Below are positions 6,265 through 9,251 of a stretch of DNA of 9,251 nt, in pieces. The stretch lies in contig CANGAY010000016.1 of NCBI GenBank assembly GCA_947451735.1, positions 1-9,251 on the forward strand, given 5' to 3'. This DNA is from Actinomycetota bacterium. GTDB lineage: Bacteria > Actinomycetota > Thermoleophilia > Miltoncostaeales > Miltoncostaeaceae. A program made the translations under genes and the position numbers. Each line of letters begins with the position of its first letter. Within the stretch, counting starts at the first letter, position 1. The notes below the pieces were generated by a model. It was given only the letters and a program-made list of their open reading frames with translations, was not told the origin of the DNA and ran no database searches.

Positions 6265-6269
6265 GGAGG
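6265..6269 (+). promoter_or_regulatory. Ribosome binding site GGAGG for the radical SAM gene
   Basis: GGAGG lies 8 nt upstream of GTG 6278, in the 32-nt gap after the epimerase stop. It fixes the GTG as the start, since no other in-frame start with comparable spacing is present, and suggests independent ribosome loading rather than coupling by overlap. Confidence 0.75.
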
Positions 6270-6277
6270 CCTGACGC

Positions 6278-7918
6278 GTGAAGATCCGTTACATCGAGCC
6301 AAAGCCCCGAGGGGCCACGATCTACGAGATCGCGAACCTGCCCAAGCTGGGGCTGCCGCTGCTCGCGGCCATCGCGCGCAACACCTACGACGATGTGGAC
6401 CAGCACATCTACTGCGAGCTCATCCGCGGCGTGGAGGTGGACTGGAACGACGTCCTCGACGCCGACCTGGTGTGCATCTCCACCACCACCAACACCACGC
6501 TCGAGGGCTACGCGTACGCCAAGAAGTGCCGCGACGCCGGCATCCCCGTGCTGTTCGGCGGCTCGCACGTCACCTTCATGTCGCATGAGGCCCTGCAGCA
6601 CGCCGATTACGTGATCCGTCGCGAGGGCCACGTGGGCTTCGCGCAGTTCATGGAGTGGTTCCGCGGCGACCGCAACCCCGAGGGGCTGCACGAGATCATG
6701 GGGCTCAGCTACCTGGATGCCGACGGCAACCAGGTGAACAACCCCGAGGCCCCGCCCGCCTCCGGCGAGGACCTCGACGAGCTGCCCTTCCCCGCGCTCG
6801 ACCTGCTCGAAGGCCACGAGCGCATGGTCACGCACCCCATCATGATGAAGTGGGGCTGCCCGTACGACTGCTCGTTCTGCAGCGTCATCAAGATGTTCGG
6901 CCGCAAGCTGCGCACCCGTTCGGTGGAGAACATGATGACCGAGCTTCGCATGGTCAACCCCGAGCGCGTCTTCTTCTACGACGACATCTTCATCGTCGAC
7001 AAGAAGCAGGCCAAGAGCCTGTTCCACGCCATGATCGACGAGGGCATCACTCCGCAGTGGACCGCCCAGATCCGGGCCGACTCGATCTACAAGAGCAAGC
7101 AGACCCTCGAGCCCGACCACGAGCTGCTGGCGCTGATGCGCGACTCCGGTTGCTACATGGTGTACATCGGCTTCGAGAGCATCACGCAGGAGGGCCTTGA
7201 CGCCTACAACAAGAAGCAGAAGGTGGAGCACATCACCACCTCCATCAAGCTGCTTCACGACTACGGCATCCGTGTGCACGGCATGTTCGTGGTGGGCGCC
7301 GACACCGACACGCCCGAGACCGTGCGCGCCACGGTGGACTTCGCCATCGAGCACGGTGTGGACACCCTGCAGATGATGATGCTCACCACCCTGCCGGGCA
7401 CCGCGTTCGACGCGCAGATGCGCGCCGAGGGCCGCGTGCTCACCGACGACTACTCGCTGTACGACGGCCACCACTGCATCATCCAGCCCAAGCTGATGAC
7501 GCCGTACCAGCTGCAGATGGAGACCTGGAAGAACATGCTGCGCTTCTACTCGAAGAAGACGCCGTGGGAGCTGGGCAGGAAGGAAGTGCGGGCGAACATC
7601 TGGCGCATGGCCCGCCTCGCCACCGAGTGGAACTTCATCAAGAACCTGCCCAAGGCGATCCGCCTGTGGCTCACCAACCGCCCGTCGGAGAGCTTCAAGG
7701 TCATCCGCACCACCATCTCGCGTCGCGGCATGCGCACCATCTACGAGACGCTGGGCGTGGCCATCTTCCGTTCGTACGGCCGCAAGCAGCTGCTCAAGTT
7801 CACCGACCAGCCCGAGTCGATGGAGCACCTCGACGCCATCCGTCGCCTGCCGGCCTGGACGCCGCCGGAGACGCCTGAGGGCGGCCAGACCTCCGACTCG
7901 CTGAAGGTGCTCTCGTGA
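6278..7918 (+). CDS. B12-binding-domain radical SAM protein (COG1032 type), substrate unknown
   Basis: The 546-aa protein has a cobalamin-binding Rossmann-type N-domain (about 1-130), with DADLVCISTTTNT (61-73) and the GGSHVT motif (94-99) typical of B12-binding radical SAM enzymes. The radical SAM barrel (about 180-420) carries the [4Fe-4S] ligands C194, C198 and C201 in CPYDCSFC. Other radical SAM-type segments are FFYDDIFI (232-239), IRADS (265-269), YIGFES (296-301), GMFVVGADTDTPE and LPGT. The class methylates or rearranges unactivated carbons, for example in tetrapyrrole, hopanoid and antibiotic pathways; no specific substrate can be assigned here. Residues about 420-546 form a basic C-terminal region (FYSKKTPWE onward, many Lys/Arg/Trp) with no motif I recognise. 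The stop overlaps the next start (GTGA). The domain call is very confident. Confidence 0.93.
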   Translation: MKIRYIEPKPRGATIYEIANLPKLGLPLLAAIARNTYDDVDQHIYCELIRGVEVDWNDVLDADLVCISTTTNTTLEGYAYAKKCRDAGIPVLFGGSHVTFMSHEALQHADYVIRREGHVGFAQFMEWFRGDRNPEGLHEIMGLSYLDADGNQVNNPEAPPASGEDLDELPFPALDLLEGHERMVTHPIMMKWGCPYDCSFCSVIKMFGRKLRTRSVENMMTELRMVNPERVFFYDDIFIVDKKQAKSLFHAMIDEGITPQWTAQIRADSIYKSKQTLEPDHELLALMRDSGCYMVYIGFESITQEGLDAYNKKQKVEHITTSIKLLHDYGIRVHGMFVVGADTDTPETVRATVDFAIEHGVDTLQMMMLTTLPGTAFDAQMRAEGRVLTDDYSLYDGHHCIIQPKLMTPYQLQMETWKNMLRFYSKKTPWELGRKEVRANIWRMARLATEWNFIKNLPKAIRLWLTNRPSESFKVIRTTISRRGMRTIYETLGVAIFRSYGRKQLLKFTDQPESMEHLDAIRRLPAWTPPETPEGGQTSDSLKVLS

Positions 7919-8139
7919 GCCGACGGGTCGAGATCGGCCTCGAGGGCGGCGGCGTGCTGCTGGTGACGGTGGAGGACGCCGACGTTACGGCCCTCACCTC
8001 GGCCTACACCAACGGTGGCGGGTTCCACGCGGTCACCTCTGAAGAGGGCGACAACGTGGTGAACCTGGCCAAGGTCACCTACGTGCGCGTGCTGCCCGGC
8101 GAGGCGAAGAGCCGCCTGGGCTTCGGCGGGGGTTCGTAA
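7915..8139 (+). CDS. Small hypothetical protein, loosely DUF3107-like
   Basis: This 74-aa protein starts at GTG 7915, overlapping the radical SAM stop, with AAGGTG (7904-7909) upstream as a weak ribosome binding site. It begins with a beta-rich segment (RRVEIGLEGGGVLLVTVED), then a short helix-like part, a strand pair around FHAVTSEEGDNVVNLAKVTYVRV, and a Gly-rich tail. The pattern of a value followed by 'E-G-D-N-V-V-N-L-A-K-V-T-Y-V-R-V' resembles small DUF3107-type proteins of actinobacteria, but the match is loose and I would not assign the family firmly. No signal peptide, membrane helix or Cys is present. Tight packing between the radical SAM gene and ychF supports it being a real gene. 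Function unknown. Confidence 0.75.
   Translation: MSRRVEIGLEGGGVLLVTVEDADVTALTSAYTNGGGFHAVTSEEGDNVVNLAKVTYVRVLPGEAKSRLGFGGGS
8128..8132 (+). promoter_or_regulatory. Weak G-rich ribosome binding site candidate for ychF
   Basis: A GGGGG run ends 8 nt before the proposed CTG start at 8141. It is not a canonical AGGAGG, but it is the only Shine-Dalgarno-like sequence upstream; coupling to the stop of the preceding gene, 1 nt away, is likely to help initiation. Confidence 0.3.
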
Positions 8140-8140
8140 G

Positions 8141-9217
8141 CTGCAGCTCGGCCTGCTCGGCCTGACCAACTCCGGCAAGACCGCCCTGTTCAACCTTGTG
8201 ACGGGCGGTCAGGCCGAGGTGGCCTCGTACCCCTTCACCACCCGCGAGCCCAACCGGGGCGTGGCCGACGTGCCCGACCCGCGCATCGACGCCATCGCCG
8301 ACGTGCAGGACATTCCCAATCGGGTGTGCGCACAGGTCGAGGTGGTCGACATCGCCGGGCTCAGCGAGGGTGCCGGCAAGGGCGAGGGCATGGGTGGCGC
8401 AGCCCTCGGGCGCATCCGCGAGCTGGAGGCCACCGTGCACGTGGTGCGCGGCTTCGCCAACGCCGAGGTGCCCCACCCGCTTGAGCGCATCGACCCGCTG
8501 GGTGACATGGAGGCCGTCGACACCGAGCTGATGCTGGCCGACGCCGAGCAGGTTGCCCGTCGCGAGGAGAAGGTGCAGAAGGGCGTGCGTGCCGGCGACC
8601 CCGACGCCAAGGCCGAGGCCGCGTCGCTCGAGGCCATCACGGCATGGCTTGGTGAGGGCAAGCCCATCCGCACCATGGACGACGAGGCCGCCGTGGCGGT
8701 GGCCACCGGCATGGGCCTGCTCACCGCGAAGCCCACGCTGTATCTGATCAACACCGACGACCCGGGCGACCCGCCGGCCGACATCGCGGCCTACGCCGAG
8801 GCGCAGGGCGCCCAGGCGCTGGCGCTGCCGGTGGGCGTCGAGCTCGAACTCGCCGAGATGGACCCCGCCGACGCCGCGGAGTTCGCCGAGGAGATGGGTC
8901 TGGGTGCCACCCGTGGCGCCGACGCGCTCATCCAGGCCGGATACCGCCTGCTTGATCTGGTCACGTTCTTCACCGGATCGGGCCCGCCCGAGGCGCGCGC
9001 CTGGCCCATCCGCCGCGGCACCCCGGCCGATCAGGCCGCCGGCAAGATCCACTCCGACATGGAGCGCGGGTTCATCCGTGCCGAAGTCGTCGCATGGGAC
9101 AAGCTGGTGGAGTGCGGATCGTTCAGCAAGGCGCGTGAACAGGCACTCGCCCGCATGGAGGGCAAGGATTACATCGTGCAGGAAGGCGATGTGATGCAGA
9201 TCCGCTTCAACGTCTGA
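8141..9217 (+). CDS. ychF: Redox-regulated ribosome-binding ATPase YchF (proposed CTG start)
   Basis: YchF/OLA1 is an Obg-family P-loop NTPase that binds ribosomes and prefers ATP. The 358-aa product matches the family length (about 363). Numbered from CTG 8141: P-loop GLTNSGKT (7-14), QAEVASYPFTTREPN (switch I region), DIAGLSEGAGKGEGMG (from D70), a helical coiled-coil arm (about 118-190), LTAKPTLYLINTDD with the G4-like N204-D207, and a C-terminal TGS domain (from LVTFFTGSGP to GDVMQIRFNV). YchF proteins usually have NxxE at the G4 site; here it is NTDD, and the P-loop is TNSGKT instead of the usual PNVGKS. The conserved N-terminus begins exactly at CTG 8141, one base after the upstream TAA. 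The first GTG (8198) would delete the P-loop and is rejected. Function is confident; the CTG start is strongly implied. Confidence 0.93.
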   Translation: MQLGLLGLTNSGKTALFNLVTGGQAEVASYPFTTREPNRGVADVPDPRIDAIADVQDIPNRVCAQVEVVDIAGLSEGAGKGEGMGGAALGRIRELEATVHVVRGFANAEVPHPLERIDPLGDMEAVDTELMLADAEQVARREEKVQKGVRAGDPDAKAEAASLEAITAWLGEGKPIRTMDDEAAVAVATGMGLLTAKPTLYLINTDDPGDPPADIAAYAEAQGAQALALPVGVELELAEMDPADAAEFAEEMGLGATRGADALIQAGYRLLDLVTFFTGSGPPEARAWPIRRGTPADQAAGKIHSDMERGFIRAEVVAWDKLVECGSFSKAREQALARMEGKDYIVQEGDVMQIRFNV

Positions 9218-9231
9218 CGCACCGGGCCGCG

Positions 9232-9251
9232 ATGATCATCCGCACCATGAC
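9232..9251 (+). CDS. Possible 5' end of a downstream gene, cut by window edge
   Basis: ATG 9232 opens a frame reading MIIRTM to the window end, 14 nt after the ychF stop. This beginning is common in GNAT-type acetyltransferases, but six residues cannot identify a gene. No clear Shine-Dalgarno precedes it; a second ATG lies at 9247. Confidence 0.25.

Noticed and set aside
8198..8200. GTG 8198 as the start of ychF
   Set aside because: It would delete the P-loop, which is encoded intact and in frame just upstream from CTG 8141.
1..9251. Phage, transposase, tRNA, rRNA or a defence/toxin-antitoxin system
   Set aside because: None of the recognised proteins belongs to such systems, coding is nearly continuous, and no tRNA-like or rRNA-like sequence was seen.

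Overview
This 9.25 kb window is very GC-rich and densely coding. It carries ten chromosomal genes, all on the + strand, plus a possible start of an eleventh at the right edge. GC-rich codon use, GTG starts, stop/start overlaps and gene content (a two-domain ThyX, DUF1385, a YcnI-like protein, a compact nicotinate phosphoribosyltransferase, methylmalonyl-CoA epimerase) suggest an actinomycetote, perhaps a Thermoleophilia-type lineage. That placement is inference from protein style. No phage, plasmid, transposase, CRISPR or RNA gene is visible.

Left block (1-5819): the 3' part of rarA (replication-stress AAA+ ATPase), an unrecognised His/Asp-rich 221-aa protein with an internal repeat, a double-domain ThyX-like protein, a DUF1385/YqhQ membrane protein, a secreted and C-terminally anchored YcnI-like copper-binding protein, and a nicotinate phosphoribosyltransferase. 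Four of the five junctions are 4-nt stop/start overlaps (GTGA, ATGA, ATGA and a proposed CTGA), and the fifth is a 4-nt gap. This looks like one translationally coupled operon mixing replication/repair, thymidylate supply, envelope/copper and NAD salvage.

Right block (5841-9217): methylmalonyl-CoA epimerase, possibly leaderless behind a TACCAT element; a B12-binding radical SAM enzyme with a strong Shine-Dalgarno; a 74-aa small protein; and the ATPase YchF. The last three are tightly packed. The epimerase normally works with the B12-dependent methylmalonyl-CoA mutase, and the next gene is also a probable B12 protein, but a functional link is only suggestive.

The main points for a second look are: (i) four 13-bp palindrome-like units at an exact 17-nt period, ending in a perfect 14-bp inverted repeat, embedded in frame in the linker between the two ThyX domains; (ii) a second REP-like palindrome embedded in rarA; (iii) complementary loss of signature residues in the two ThyX domains; (iv) two genes (nicotinate phosphoribosyltransferase and ychF) whose conserved N-termini fit only a CTG start; (v) an orphan B12 radical SAM protein with an unexplained basic C-terminal region. 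I see no convincing new multi-gene system.
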